64,000 bases of DNA. It comes from Mycobacterium sp. E740 (lineage in GTDB: Bacteria > Actinomycetota > Actinomycetes > Mycobacteriales > Mycobacteriaceae). How positions within the stretch are numbered: the stretch's first letter is position 1; every line of letters begins with the position of its first letter. Location of the stretch: the NCBI RefSeq assembly GCF_001672895.1, contig NZ_LZKP01000172.1, positions 62,001 to 126,000 of the forward strand. Reading direction: 5' to 3'. Position numbers and translations under genes: made by a program. The notes beneath the pieces are model-generated. The model was not told the origin of the DNA, did no database searches, and was given only the letters and a program-made list of their open reading frames with translations. Positions 27,464 through 37,386 of the stretch are shown here, one piece after another.

Positions 27464-27964
27464 TTACCAGCCTGACGGGTCGGCCGTCGACGCCGGACCC
27501 GTGGCGATCGCCTTCGTCTTGTCGTGGCCGGGCGTCAGCGCCTCGGGGATCTCCTTGACCGATTCGATCGTCTTCTGCGGGCCGCGGATGCGTCGCACCT
27601 TGAGATAACCCAGCAGCGCGAGCACCGCGGTGACGACGACCATCAGGCCGAAGACGATCAGGTATGCCGCCCACTTCACCAGCCACAGGTCGAGCAGCTC
27701 GCCGAGGAAGAAGAAGAAAAAGAACGTCGAGTAGAACAGCACCACCAGGGCGAGCACGAAGAACACGCTGCCGGTGAGGCCCTTTTTGACGTCGCGGGTG
27801 ATCTCGGCCTTGGCCAACTCGACCTCGGCGCGCACCAGCGTGGAGACCTGCGCCGTCGCATCCTTGACGAGGTCACCGATAGAGGGATCGGCCTTCTGTG
27901 CGTGCGGGTCGACCAACGGTATCGAGGTCACGGTGGCCGGCGCGCCATTCCTGCGATCGCTCAC
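27464..27964 (-). CDS. Actinobacterial Holin-X-family membrane protein (Rv3669 type)
   Basis: A 166-residue protein. Residues of about 30-60 form the conserved amphipathic helix of the Holin-X/DUF1469 family (ATAQVSTLVRAEVELAKAEI). Two long transmembrane helices follow (VFFVLALVVLFYSTFFFFFF and AAYLIVFGLMVVVTAVLALL), then a basic cytoplasmic tail. Despite the name these chromosomal proteins are not lysis holins and their role is unknown. It is in one unit with ephE. The run of phenylalanines is unusual and eye-catching. Confidence 0.8.
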   Translation of the reverse strand: MSDRRNGAPATVTSIPLVDPHAQKADPSIGDLVKDATAQVSTLVRAEVELAKAEITRDVKKGLTGSVFFVLALVVLFYSTFFFFFFLGELLDLWLVKWAAYLIVFGLMVVVTAVLALLGYLKVRRIRGPQKTIESVKEIPEALTPGHDKTKAIATGPASTADPSGW

Positions 27965-28099
27965 GACAGTTCCTCCCGCATTTCGTCTCGGTCACGATTC
28001 ATGTTGCCATGTGCCGTGCGCTGAAACGATCCCGGCCGACGATAGACTGGCCCGATCCATGGCAGGGCGGTCGGGACGCAGGTAAGGGGAAATGTTCAC

Positions 28100-28801
28100 G
28101 TGTTGACCAGCGGCCTGCGCATGAGCCGTCTCGCCGCGACCATCGCCGTCGCCGCCGCCCTGATCTCCACACCGGCCGTAGCAGCCGCTCAGGAGCGGGT
28201 TTCGCTGGGCGGCGGTTCCGGGCTCGTCGTCAACGGCGAGACGCTGTGCACGCTCACCACGATCGGCAACGACAACCGGGGCAAACTCATCGGCTTCACC
28301 TCGGCGCACTGCGGAGGCCCCGGCGCACAGGTCGCTGCCGAGGGTGCGGAGGCTGCCGGCGTGCTCGGCACGATGGTGGCGGGCAACGACGCGCTCGACT
28401 ATGCCGTCATCGAGTTCGACCCGCAGAAGGTGCGTCCGGTCAACAATGTCAACGGGTTTCAGATCGACGGGCTCGGCCCCGACCCGGTGGTCGGCGACAT
28501 CGCCTGCAAGCTCGGCCGCACCACCGGTTACTCGTGCGGTGTGACGTGGGGCCGCGGCGAGCAGCCGGGCACGATCGTCAACCAGGTGTGCGGCCAGCCC
28601 GGCGACTCCGGCGCGCCGGTCACCGTCAACAACCGCCTCGTCGGCATGATCCACGGTGCGTTCTCGCAGGCACTGCCGACGTGCGTCATCAAGTACATCC
28701 CGCTGCACACACCCGCGGTGACCATGTCGTTCAACACCCAACTGGCCGACATCACGGCCAAGAACCGACCCGGAACGGGCTTCACGCCCGTCGGCGGCTG
28801 A
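28100..28801 (+). CDS. Secreted chymotrypsin-like serine protease (Rv3668c type)
   Basis: A 233-residue secreted protein. A signal peptide (RLAATIAVAAALISTPAVAA, cleaved near AQE) is followed by a small S1-type protease: His in GFTSAHCGGPG, Asp in NDALDYAVIEF and Ser in QPGDSGAPVTV, with cysteine pairs that should form disulfides (LCTLTT/HCGG, IACK/YSCGV and VCGQ/TCVI). It starts at GTG 28100 or at ATG 28118. It converges with acs, one base separating the two genes. No pro-region is visible, unlike alpha-lytic protease, so activation may not need one. Confidence 0.87.
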   Translation: MLTSGLRMSRLAATIAVAAALISTPAVAAAQERVSLGGGSGLVVNGETLCTLTTIGNDNRGKLIGFTSAHCGGPGAQVAAEGAEAAGVLGTMVAGNDALDYAVIEFDPQKVRPVNNVNGFQIDGLGPDPVVGDIACKLGRTTGYSCGVTWGRGEQPGTIVNQVCGQPGDSGAPVTVNNRLVGMIHGAFSQALPTCVIKYIPLHTPAVTMSFNTQLADITAKNRPGTGFTPVGG

Positions 28802-28802
28802 G

Positions 28803-30767
<1,965 letters not shown>

Positions 30768-30828
30768 ATCTGTGAGGGTAGTCACCCCGTCGACCGCACA
30801 CACCGACATGTCATTAGCGTGTGCTGCC

Positions 30829-31578
30829 GTGACCGGTGGCTTGGCAAGAGACCCGTTGGGGCCGTTGGCCGAACTGCCCGGCGTGGCGGAGGCGGCCGAG
30901 GAGGCGCGCGAGGCGCTGGGCCGGGCGCACCGGCACCGCACCAACCTCCGCGGCTGGCCGAAGAGCGCCGCCGAGGCCGCATTGCGCAGCGCGCGGGCGT
31001 CGTCGGTGCTCGACGGCGGTGCGCTGCAACTGTCCGCCGACGGCACGCCGGATCCGGTGTTGGCCGGTGCGCTTCGGGTCTCCGAAGCGGTGGAAGGCGG
31101 GGCCACGGCGCTGGTCGGGGTGTGGCAACGGGCTCCGCTGCAGGCGATCGCCCGCCTGCATGCTTTGGCCGCCGCAGGCATCGCCGACGACGACCGGTTG
31201 GGCCGTCCGCGTACGGATACCGACGTGGGCGAGCGGCTGACGCTGCTCGCCGACATCGTCGCCGGAGGAACCAGGGTGCCCGCGCCCGTCCTGGCCGCTG
31301 TCGTGCACGGTGAACTGCTGACGCTCGCGCCGTTCGGCGTCGCCGACGGCGTGGTGGCTCGGGCGGCGTCGCGGTTGGTGACGATTACCACCGGCCTCGA
31401 TCCACACGGCCTCGGTGTGCCGGAGGTCTACTGGATGCGCCAGTCGGGCGACTACCAAGCCGCGGCCCGGGGCTTCTCCTCGGGAACCGCCGACGGCCTC
31501 ACCGCGTGGATTCTGTTGAGCTGCCGTGCGCTGCACGCCGGCGCCCGCGAGGCGCTGTCGATCGCACAGGCATCCTGA
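30829..31578 (+). CDS. Fic-domain-like protein with degraded active site (Rv3662c type)
   Basis: A 249-residue helical protein. It has the scaffold of a Fic protein: RGWPKSAAEAALRSARASSV (where many Fic proteins have SS-x-I-E-G), VPAPVLAAVVHGELLTLAPF and then GVADGVVARAASRLV. Aligned to the Fic motif HPFxDGNGRxxR this reads APF-x-x-ADGVVAR: the catalytic His and the phosphate-binding Asn/Gly are absent. A catalytically dead or altered Fic protein is therefore inferred. GTG 30829 is the likely start; acs lies divergently 61 bases away. In M. tuberculosis a dpp dipeptide transporter stands here between the equivalent genes; it is absent in this window. Confidence 0.65.
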   Translation: MTGGLARDPLGPLAELPGVAEAAEEAREALGRAHRHRTNLRGWPKSAAEAALRSARASSVLDGGALQLSADGTPDPVLAGALRVSEAVEGGATALVGVWQRAPLQAIARLHALAAAGIADDDRLGRPRTDTDVGERLTLLADIVAGGTRVPAPVLAAVVHGELLTLAPFGVADGVVARAASRLVTITTGLDPHGLGVPEVYWMRQSGDYQAAARGFSSGTADGLTAWILLSCRALHAGAREALSIAQAS

Positions 31579-31599
31579 GTCGGCGCCCGTCGACAACGC

Positions 31600-31900
31600 G
31601 AAGCGGGCGACGTTCCGAACGTCGGTTCGGCTCGTCGCCCGCTAGCACGGACACCGGTTACCAAGCGTGCTTTTCGGGTTGCGTGGGTGGCCTCGGCGTC
31701 TTGTCGATGCGCTTCGGCGGCAGCCCCACCCAAGGGGCCACTATGGCCGTCCGCTTTTCGCAAATACGCAGGCCCGCAACACTTTTGCCTATTCCGCGGC
31801 ATGTGCTCCGCGTGGGTGCCGGGTTCCGTGCTGGGGAGCTTGAAGCGGGAGATTCGAGCCTTCTCTTCCGGCTCGATCTTGGCCTCTCCAAGCTTCCGTG
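31600..31900 (-). ncRNA. Ms1/MTS2823-like small RNA (predicted)
   Basis: The 417-base gap between the Fic-like and HAD genes holds no protein gene, but its position and orientation equal those of the abundant 300-base stationary-phase RNA MTS2823 of M. tuberculosis, the counterpart of M. smegmatis Ms1, which binds RNA polymerase core. On the minus strand a TACAAA hexamer (31911-31906) could be the -10 element, giving a start near 31900. The RNA would end at a strong hairpin at 31602-31643, about 300 bases later. Identification is by synteny, length and terminator, not by sequence comparison. Confidence 0.65.
31602..31643 (-). terminator. Strong two-part hairpin ending the Ms1-like RNA
   Basis: AGCGGGCGACG (31602-31612) pairs with CGTCGCCCGCT (31633-31643), and CCGAAC pairs with GTTCGG inside the loop. 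It lies at the predicted 3' end of the Ms1-like RNA on the minus strand and 24 bases after the stop of the Fic-like gene on the plus strand, so it may serve both. Confidence 0.7.
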
Positions 31901-31914
31901 GTTCCTTTGTACCC

Positions 31915-31930
31915 CGTGACCGCGGTCACA
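31915..31930. promoter_or_regulatory. CRP-like palindrome at the Ms1-like promoter
   Basis: CGTGACCGCGGTCACA contains the perfect 14-base palindrome GTGACCGCGGTCAC and fits the CRP consensus TGTGA-N6-TCACA in 9 of 10 fixed positions. It ends four bases from the predicted -10 element, so its centre is near -23 of the predicted start, a position more consistent with repression than activation. Binding by the Crp encoded at 22 kb is inferred. Confidence 0.5.
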
Positions 31931-31995
31931 TCAAGGCCCAAATCTGCAGTCGTCCGGATTGTTATGAGCGTGCTCGCCGCAGCGCGAAGGGTCGG

Positions 31996-32853
31996 CTAGA
32001 AAGCGAAGCGCCGCAACAGCGAATAGGTCAGCGCGCCGGCCGCCAAGGCGCTCACGCCGACGGCGGCGGTGGTTGCCACGGCGGCGCCTGACGGTGCCGG
32101 AATCCGGTCTCGTAGCGACACTGGGTTGGAGAAGTTCAGGGCCGGCCAACCCCGGGCGGCTGCCTCTTTGCGCAGCGCGCGATCCGGGTTAACCACACTG
32201 GGATGGCCGACGGTTTCGAGCATCGGCAGGTCGGTGATCGAGTCCGAGTACGCGTAGCAGTGCTCGAGCGCATAGCCTTCGCGTGCCGCCAGTTCTCGGA
32301 TGGCCGCGACCTTGCCGTCGCCGTAGCAGTAGAAGGCGATGTCTCCGGTGTACTTGCCGTCTTCGACGACCATCCGGGTGGCCATCGCGTGGGTGGCGCC
32401 CAATGCCCGCGCGATCGGCGCGACGATCTCTTCACCAGACGCCGAAACCATGACCACATCGCGGCCGCACAGTTTGTGGTCGGCGATCAACTCCGCCGCT
32501 TCCGCGAACACCAACGGGTTCACGATGTCGTGCAGTGTCTCGCCGACGATCGCCTTGACCTGTTCGACGTCCCATCCGGCGCACATATTGGTGACATAGG
32601 CACGCATGCGATCCATCTGATCGTGATCAGCACCCGACATGAGGAACAGGAATTGGGCGTACGTCGACTTCAGAACTGCCCGCCGATTCATTAGCCCTTG
32701 CTCGAAGAAAGGTTTGCTGAAGGCGAGCGTGCTGGATTTTGCGATCACCGTTTTGTCGAGATCGAAAAAGGCGGCGGTGCGCACGAAGCCGTCCCTCGGG
32801 CCATGCGTTTGCGGAGGGATCGGACCCCCCGCCGCCGGCGCAGATTCGGTCAC
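31996..32853 (-). CDS. HAD-superfamily IB phosphatase with C-terminal anchor (Rv3661 type)
   Basis: A 285-residue HAD phosphatase. Motif I is AAFFDLDKTVIAKSS, motif II is VVMVSASGEEIVAP, motif III Lys is in GDGKVAAIREL, and motif IV is CYAYSDSITDLPML. A C-terminal hydrophobic stretch (AAVATTAAVGVSALAAGALT) is a likely membrane anchor. This subfamily resembles phosphoserine phosphatase and lysophosphatidic-acid phosphatases; the substrate is unknown. The GTG start at 32853 follows the expected family length. The Ms1-like RNA lies immediately downstream on the same strand. Confidence 0.85.
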   Translation of the reverse strand: MTESAPAAGGPIPPQTHGPRDGFVRTAAFFDLDKTVIAKSSTLAFSKPFFEQGLMNRRAVLKSTYAQFLFLMSGADHDQMDRMRAYVTNMCAGWDVEQVKAIVGETLHDIVNPLVFAEAAELIADHKLCGRDVVMVSASGEEIVAPIARALGATHAMATRMVVEDGKYTGDIAFYCYGDGKVAAIRELAAREGYALEHCYAYSDSITDLPMLETVGHPSVVNPDRALRKEAAARGWPALNFSNPVSLRDRIPAPSGAAVATTAAVGVSALAAGALTYSLLRRFAF

Positions 32854-33011
32854 CCCGTCAGCATAGGGGCCCGCGCGTGACAAACGGGGGTGGAGTGTAC
32901 AAAGTGGCAGGTTATGACACCTGTCGTCGGCCCGCCAATTTTGCAAACCAGGCTGTTTTCGTAAGCAACCAGCACTTGCGCCCAAGCCAACGAGCGTGTG
33001 TATAGTGAGCA
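32854..33011. other. Upstream part of the HAD-Ssd divergent region
   Basis: No gene is seen here. The segment holds the leftward promoter of the HAD gene and, at its right end, the -10 hexamer TATAGT (33001-33006) and a possible TTGCGC -35 of the 6C RNA. The 158 bases between 6C and ssd (33112-33269) show nothing further that I can name. Confidence 0.5.
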
Positions 33012-33111
33012 TTACCCGGCTTATGTCGGGTGTGCATCAGCCCGACCCCCCGGGGCTGATACACGACGACCTCCGCCTCCTCCCCCCCTGGCGGGGGTCG
33101 TCCCTTTTTTG
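33012..33111 (+). ncRNA. 6C (B11-type) small RNA
   Basis: Two stem-loops with C-rich loops define the actinobacterial 6C RNA. The first pairs TGTGCATCAGCCC with GGGCTGATACAC around a loop containing CCCCCC. The second pairs GACGACC (33065-33071) with GGTCGTC (33096-33102) around a loop with seven Cs and is followed by CCTTTTTT, a clear intrinsic terminator. The -10 hexamer TATAGT at 33001-33006 puts the start near 33012, giving about 100 bases, close to the size of M. tuberculosis B11, which lies in the same place between the HAD and ssd genes and on the same strand as ssd. The C-rich loops are thought to pair with G-rich messages. Confidence 0.85.
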
Positions 33112-33269
33112 GGCTAATTCGTATTGCGGACAATCTCAGCCGCTCGGCGTGGTTGCGGAACGCCGTTTTCAGCTCACGCACAGCTTCCCTTCATCCCCAA
33201 AGCGGAGTTCATCCACAGATCCGACATCGGCGGTGGTGCGGACCTCACTGCGCCCCGCACGCTCGATGC

Positions 33270-34328
33270 ATGGCTTCCTCGAACGGGTACCTCGCGCTGA
33301 TCGGCGATCCTGCGCTACGCGATGAGGTCGACCGCGTGTGCGCAGCGGCGGGCGTGCGGGTCGTTCATGCCGCGGACCCGTCCAGTCGCAAAGTGTGGGC
33401 CGACGCGGCGGCCGTCGTACTCGACGCGCCGGCGGCCCAGCGGTGCGCCGCACGTGCGCTGCCACGTCGCTCTCGGGTCGTGTTGGTAGGGCGCGATGAA
33501 CCGAGCGCGGCCGACTGGCAGGCGGCAATCGCGGTCGGCGCGCAACGGTTGGTGAGCTTGCCCGCACAGGACAGTGAGTTGATGGCCGAGTTGGCCGATG
33601 CGGCGGACCGTTCGGACGACGACACACGCGGTGCGGTGGTGGCCGTCATCGCCGGCCGGGGCGGCGCCGGAGCGTCGGTGTTCGCGACGGCGTTGGCCCG
33701 CCTCGCTTGCGATGCGCTGTTGATCGACGCCGACCCCTGGAGCGGTGGCATCGACCTGGTGCTCGGCAGCGAGGCCGAAAGCGGCTTGCGCTGGCCCGAT
33801 CTCGCGCTACAGGGCGGCCGGCTCAATCTCGCGGCGTTACGCGGCGTGCTACCGCAACTGCACGGCGTCAGCGTGCTGTCGGCGAGCCGCGACGGAGGCG
33901 AGGTCGACGCCGTACCGCTGGGGGCGGTGATCGAGGCGGGCAGCCGCGGTGGGGTGACTGTGGTGTGCGATGTGCCGCGACGGCCAGGCCAGGCTGGCGA
34001 AACTGCACTGGCGTCAGCGGATCTCGTCGTTCTGCTGACCCCGGCCGACGTGCGGTCCTGTGCCGCGGCGGCCGTGGTCGCGCGTTGGGTGTCGACGGTC
34101 AACCCGAACTCCGGCGTGGTGGTTCGGGGCCCCTCACCGGGCGGCCTGCGGTCGAAAGACGTGGCGGGCATTGTCGGGCTTCCGCTGCTGGCGGCGATGC
34201 GTCCGCAGCCCCGGGTGGCCGCCGACCTCGAGCGCGGCGGGCTGCAGATCGCCCGGCGGTCACCGTTGGCCTGCGCAGCCCGCAAGGTGCTCACCGTGCT
34301 GCATCAGCATCCGGGGGTCGCCGCGTGA
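33270..34328 (+). CDS. ssd: Septum-site/CpaE-TadZ-like ATPase-fold protein Ssd
   Basis: A 352-residue protein. Residues 1-115 form a receiver-like domain; residues 120-350 form a ParA/MinD-like fold with VVAVIAGRGGAGASVFATAL in place of the Walker A loop, then LLIDADPWSGGIDLVLG. The P-loop lacks the conserved Lys/Thr of GKT, so ATP hydrolysis is doubtful. It is the first gene of the Tad-type pilus cluster and overlaps tadA by 4 bases, matching the TadZ/CpaE role of placing the pilus machine. In M. tuberculosis the orthologue Rv3660c is described as septum-site determining. The ATG at 33270 gives the family length. Confidence 0.85.
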   Translation: MASSNGYLALIGDPALRDEVDRVCAAAGVRVVHAADPSSRKVWADAAAVVLDAPAAQRCAARALPRRSRVVLVGRDEPSAADWQAAIAVGAQRLVSLPAQDSELMAELADAADRSDDDTRGAVVAVIAGRGGAGASVFATALARLACDALLIDADPWSGGIDLVLGSEAESGLRWPDLALQGGRLNLAALRGVLPQLHGVSVLSASRDGGEVDAVPLGAVIEAGSRGGVTVVCDVPRRPGQAGETALASADLVVLLTPADVRSCAAAAVVARWVSTVNPNSGVVVRGPSPGGLRSKDVAGIVGLPLLAAMRPQPRVAADLERGGLQIARRSPLACAARKVLTVLHQHPGVAA

Positions 34329-35491
34329 GCGACTCGTTGATCGACCGCGTCCGCGAACGGTTGGCCGTCGAGTCGTCGCCGTTGCGGCCAACCGTCGTGG
34401 CCGCGGCGATCCGGGCGGAGTCGGGCGGGTTGCTCGGTGACAGCGAGGTGCTCGACGGATTACGCCTCCTGCAGACCGAATTGTCCGGCGCCGGCGCGCT
34501 CGACCCGTTGTTGTGCGCCGACGGCACTACCGACGTGCTGGTCACCGCACCGGACGAGGTGTGGGTCGACGACGGGAACGGTCTGCGCCGCAGCGAGGTC
34601 CGCTTTCCCGACGAGGGTGCGGTGCGCCGGCTCGCGCAGCGGTTGGCGCTGGCCGCGGGACGGCGGCTCGACGAGGCGCAACCGTGGGTCGACGGTCAAC
34701 TGAGCGGGCTCGGCGCCGGCCAGTTCACGGTCCGCCTGCACGCCGTACTGCCACCGATCGTCCCGGCGGGCACCTGCCTGTCACTGCGGGTACTTCGTCC
34801 TGCCACACAGGATTTGACGTCGTTGACCGCGTCCGGTGCGATCGACTCCGAGGCCGCGCTCCTCCTCGGCGACATCGTCCGCGCGCGTCTGGCATTCCTG
34901 ATCTCCGGCGGCACCGGGGCGGGCAAGACCACATTGCTGGCCGCTGTGCTGGGGGCGGTTTGCGCCAGTGAACGGATCGTCTGCGTCGAGGACGCCCCGG
35001 AACTCGCTCCGGTACATCCACACCTGGTGAAGCTCGTCGCGCGGTGTGCCAATGTCGAGGGGGCCGGTGAAGTGACAGTGCGCGATCTGGTCAAGCAGGC
35101 CCTGCGGATGCGTCCGGACCGCATCGTGGTCGGCGAGGTGCGTGGCGCCGAGGTGGTCGATCTGCTCGCCGCGCTCAACACCGGTCACGACGGCGGTGCC
35201 GGCACCGTGCACGCCAACAGCCCGGGAGAGGTGCCCGCCCGGCTGGAGGCGCTGGCCGCGCTGGGCGGTCTGGACCGGGCTGCCCTACACAGCCAGCTCG
35301 CCGCGGCCGTGCAAGTCGTGATCCATGTCGACCGCGACCGCGCCGGCATCCGCAGGCTCAGCGAGATCGCGCTGCTGACTGCCGGGACCGATGGTCGAGT
35401 ACGAGCCTCGACGGTGTGGCGCCTCGGGTCAGGATCCGGTTGCGCGCGTGGGCGATTCGATACCCTCCTGCGCGAGCGGGCACCGCGATGA
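34325..35491 (+). CDS. TadA/CpaF-type pilus assembly ATPase (Rv3659c type)
   Basis: A 388-residue secretion ATPase of the GspE/VirB11 group. An N-terminal domain (GLRLLQTELSGAGALDPLLC, ADGTTDVLVTAPDEVWVDDG) precedes the motor, with Walker A ISGGTGAGKTTLLAAVL, Asp box CVEDAPELAP, Walker B MRPDRIVVGEVRGAEVVDLL and the His box TGHDGGAGTVHANSP. It powers Flp pilus assembly on the cytoplasmic face of the membrane. GTG 34325 overlaps ssd (GTGA) and the stop overlaps tadB (ATGA). Confidence 0.9.
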   Translation: MSDSLIDRVRERLAVESSPLRPTVVAAAIRAESGGLLGDSEVLDGLRLLQTELSGAGALDPLLCADGTTDVLVTAPDEVWVDDGNGLRRSEVRFPDEGAVRRLAQRLALAAGRRLDEAQPWVDGQLSGLGAGQFTVRLHAVLPPIVPAGTCLSLRVLRPATQDLTSLTASGAIDSEAALLLGDIVRARLAFLISGGTGAGKTTLLAAVLGAVCASERIVCVEDAPELAPVHPHLVKLVARCANVEGAGEVTVRDLVKQALRMRPDRIVVGEVRGAEVVDLLAALNTGHDGGAGTVHANSPGEVPARLEALAALGGLDRAALHSQLAAAVQVVIHVDRDRAGIRRLSEIALLTAGTDGRVRASTVWRLGSGSGCARGRFDTLLRERAPR

Positions 35492-36267
35492 GTATCGCTG
35501 CGCTCGCACTGGCGCTGGCTCTGCTGATCTCGCCCGGCCCCGGGCGCCGGTGGGCCCGGATGAGCCGCCGACCCGCACGCCGAGGCATGCGCGTGCCGGT
35601 CGCCGGGTGGCTGGTGTTCGGCCTGCTCATCCTGACGTTCGTCGCACCGCTGGGAGTAGTGATTGCCGCGACGGTCGCCGCGCTCAGCGGTGAACTGCGC
35701 AGGCGCCGCAGGTGTGGACAGCGCGCGCGGACGGCGGAAGCTGCGGCCCTGGAGGGCGCGCTGGACGTCCTGGTCGGTGAACTGCGCATCGGGGCTCATC
35801 CGGTGGCCGCGTTCGATGCGGCCGCGGCAGAGACCGACGGTGCCGTCGCGGCGTCGCTGCGATCGGTTGCGGCGAGGGCGCGGATGGGTGCCGACGTCCC
35901 GGCCGGGCTTCGAGACGTGGCGGGGCGTTCGGTGCTGGCTGCGCACTGGCAGCGACTCGCAGTCTGCTGGCAGCTGGCTGAGTACCACGGCCTCGCCGTC
36001 GCGACGTTGATGCGCACCGCCCAGCGGGATATCGTTGCGCGGCAGCGATTCGCGGCCCAAGTGCATGCTGGAATGGCCGGCGCGCGCGCCACCGGTACGG
36101 TGCTGGCCGCGCTGCCGCTTCTCGGGGTCGGCCTGGGTGAACTGATCGGTGCGGAGCCACTGCGGTTCCTGTTCTCCGGCGGCCAGTGGCTGCTGGCCGG
36201 TGGTGTCACGTTGACCTGTCTGGGCGTCGCGTGGGCGGACCGGATCACCGGGGCGGTGGTCAAATGA
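35488..36267 (+). CDS. TadB-like membrane protein of the pilus system (Rv3658c type)
   Basis: A 259-residue membrane protein. Hydrophobic segments are at about 1-18, 40-66 (VAGWLVFGLLILTFVAPLGV), and two near the C-terminus (GTVLAALPLLGVGLGELIGA and WLLAGGVTLTCLGVAWA). Between them lies the T2SSF/GspF-like helical domain (LEGALDVLVGELRIGAHPVA). It is the inner-membrane platform protein that works with TadA. It overlaps its neighbours by 4 bases on both sides. Confidence 0.85.
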   Translation: MSIAALALALALLISPGPGRRWARMSRRPARRGMRVPVAGWLVFGLLILTFVAPLGVVIAATVAALSGELRRRRRCGQRARTAEAAALEGALDVLVGELRIGAHPVAAFDAAAAETDGAVAASLRSVAARARMGADVPAGLRDVAGRSVLAAHWQRLAVCWQLAEYHGLAVATLMRTAQRDIVARQRFAAQVHAGMAGARATGTVLAALPLLGVGLGELIGAEPLRFLFSGGQWLLAGGVTLTCLGVAWADRITGAVVK

Positions 36268-36833
36268 GCTTGGCCGCAATGCTTCTCGCTGGAGCGGTCC
36301 TTCTGACTGGAATCGATTCGCGGATGCGTGTCCGCCGTGTGTACGACACCACGCCGCCGTTGCTCGACGGAACCCGTCCGGACGACCCGATGGCGTTCGC
36401 ATCGACGCTCGACGTGCTGGCAGCATGTCTGCGTTCCGGGATGGCAGTTTCCACGGCCGCCGCGGCGGCGGCGGGGTCGGCGCCGTCGCAGCTCGCCACC
36501 GTGTTGTTCCGCGCGTCGGATCTGCTCGCGCTGGGCGCCGACCCCTCTACGGCGTGGGCGAATCCGGTCGACGGTGATCGCCATACCGACGCCTTGCTGC
36601 GGCTGGCACGGCGGTCTGCGGCGTCGGGATCGGCGCTGGCGCAGGGAGTGATCGAACTGGCGGAGCGATCGCGCGATGACGCGGCGGACGCGGCCCGCGC
36701 GGCGGCCGAACGTGCATCGGTCTTGATCGCCGGCCCGCTGGGCGTTTGTTACCTGCCCGCGTTCATATGCCTGGGCATCGTGCCCGTGATCACCGGCCTG
36801 GCCGGTGACGTGCTGCGGTCCGGGGTCCTGTGA
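36264..36833 (+). CDS. TadC-like membrane protein of the pilus system (Rv3657c type)
   Basis: A 189-residue membrane protein with a short N-terminal transmembrane segment, a GspF-type helical domain (STLDVLAACLRSGMAVSTAA, ALLRLARRSAASGSALAQGV) and a C-terminal membrane hairpin (LIAGPLGVCYLPAFICLGIV, PVITGLAG). It pairs with TadB as the second platform protein. ATG 36264 overlaps the stop of tadB. Confidence 0.85.
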   Translation: MSLAAMLLAGAVLLTGIDSRMRVRRVYDTTPPLLDGTRPDDPMAFASTLDVLAACLRSGMAVSTAAAAAAGSAPSQLATVLFRASDLLALGADPSTAWANPVDGDRHTDALLRLARRSAASGSALAQGVIELAERSRDDAADAARAAAERASVLIAGPLGVCYLPAFICLGIVPVITGLAGDVLRSGVL

Positions 36834-36856
36834 AAGGAATCGAGTGGGGAGGAAAA

Positions 36857-37063
36857 ATGGGATTGCACAACAGATTTCGCACATTGCACGCGCGGTTGAC
36901 GCTGCTGATCGTGGAAGAGGACGGCATGTCGACCGTCGAGTACGCGATCGGCACCATCGCCGCCGCCGCGTTCGGCGCGATCCTCTACACAGTGGTCACC
37001 GGCGATTCGATCGTCAGCGCGTTGACCAACATCATCAGTCGCGCACTCAACACGAACATCTAG
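36857..37063 (+). CDS. Flp-type pilin, DUF4244 (Rv3656c type)
   Basis: A 68-residue prepilin-like protein. The leader up to LLIVEEDGM is followed by STVEYAIGTIAAAAFGAILY, the Flp signature of Gly-x4-Glu-Tyr at the start of a single hydrophobic helix; processing is expected after the Gly. I prefer ATG 36857, preceded by GGGAGGAA, to GTG 36830. It is the putative major pilin of the cluster. No prepilin peptidase is encoded nearby. Confidence 0.85.
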   Translation: MGLHNRFRTLHARLTLLIVEEDGMSTVEYAIGTIAAAAFGAILYTVVTGDSIVSALTNIISRALNTNI

Positions 37064-37065
37064 CC

Positions 37066-37386
37066 GGTGACCGTGGTGGTGCCACGGTCGAGGCGGCGTT
37101 CGCGGTGGCGGCGCTGGTCGCGGTGCTCATCATGTGTGCGGCAGCGCTCAGTGCGGTCTCGATGCACATCCGCTGTGTGGACGCCGCACGCGAGGCTGCG
37201 CGGCTTGCGGCGCGCGGTGACGACGGCGCCAGCGTGGCGCGTGATCTCGCGCCGCATGGCGCCGCGGTGCTCATCCGACGCGACGGTGACTTCGTCGTCG
37301 CCAGCGTCAGCGCGCGGTCCGCGATGTTGCCCGGCTTCACCGTGGAGGCCAGGGCGGTCGCTGCGGCTGAACCGGCTGCACGCTGA
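37066..37386 (+). CDS. TadE-like minor pilin (Rv3655c type), start unresolved
   Basis: About 106 residues of TadE type: GDRGGATVEAAFAVAALVAV forms the leader end, the Glu5-like residue and a hydrophobic helix, then a soluble Ala/Arg-rich domain (VDAAREAARLAARGDDGASV). No ATG, GTG or TTG lies in this frame near the conserved start: the closest upstream is GTG 36844, inside the flp gene. The coordinate given is the first clearly conserved codon. Translation may use a non-standard start or reinitiation from flp. Confidence 0.7.
   Translation, partial: GDRGGATVEAAFAVAALVAVLIMCAAALSAVSMHIRCVDAAREAARLAARGDDGASVARDLAPHGAAVLIRRDGDFVVASVSARSAMLPGFTVEARAVAAAEPAAR

Noticed and set aside
27464..27964. 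Holin-family match as evidence of a prophage
   Set aside because: The Holin-X family is a common chromosomal actinobacterial family and the gene is in a conserved core order with ephE.
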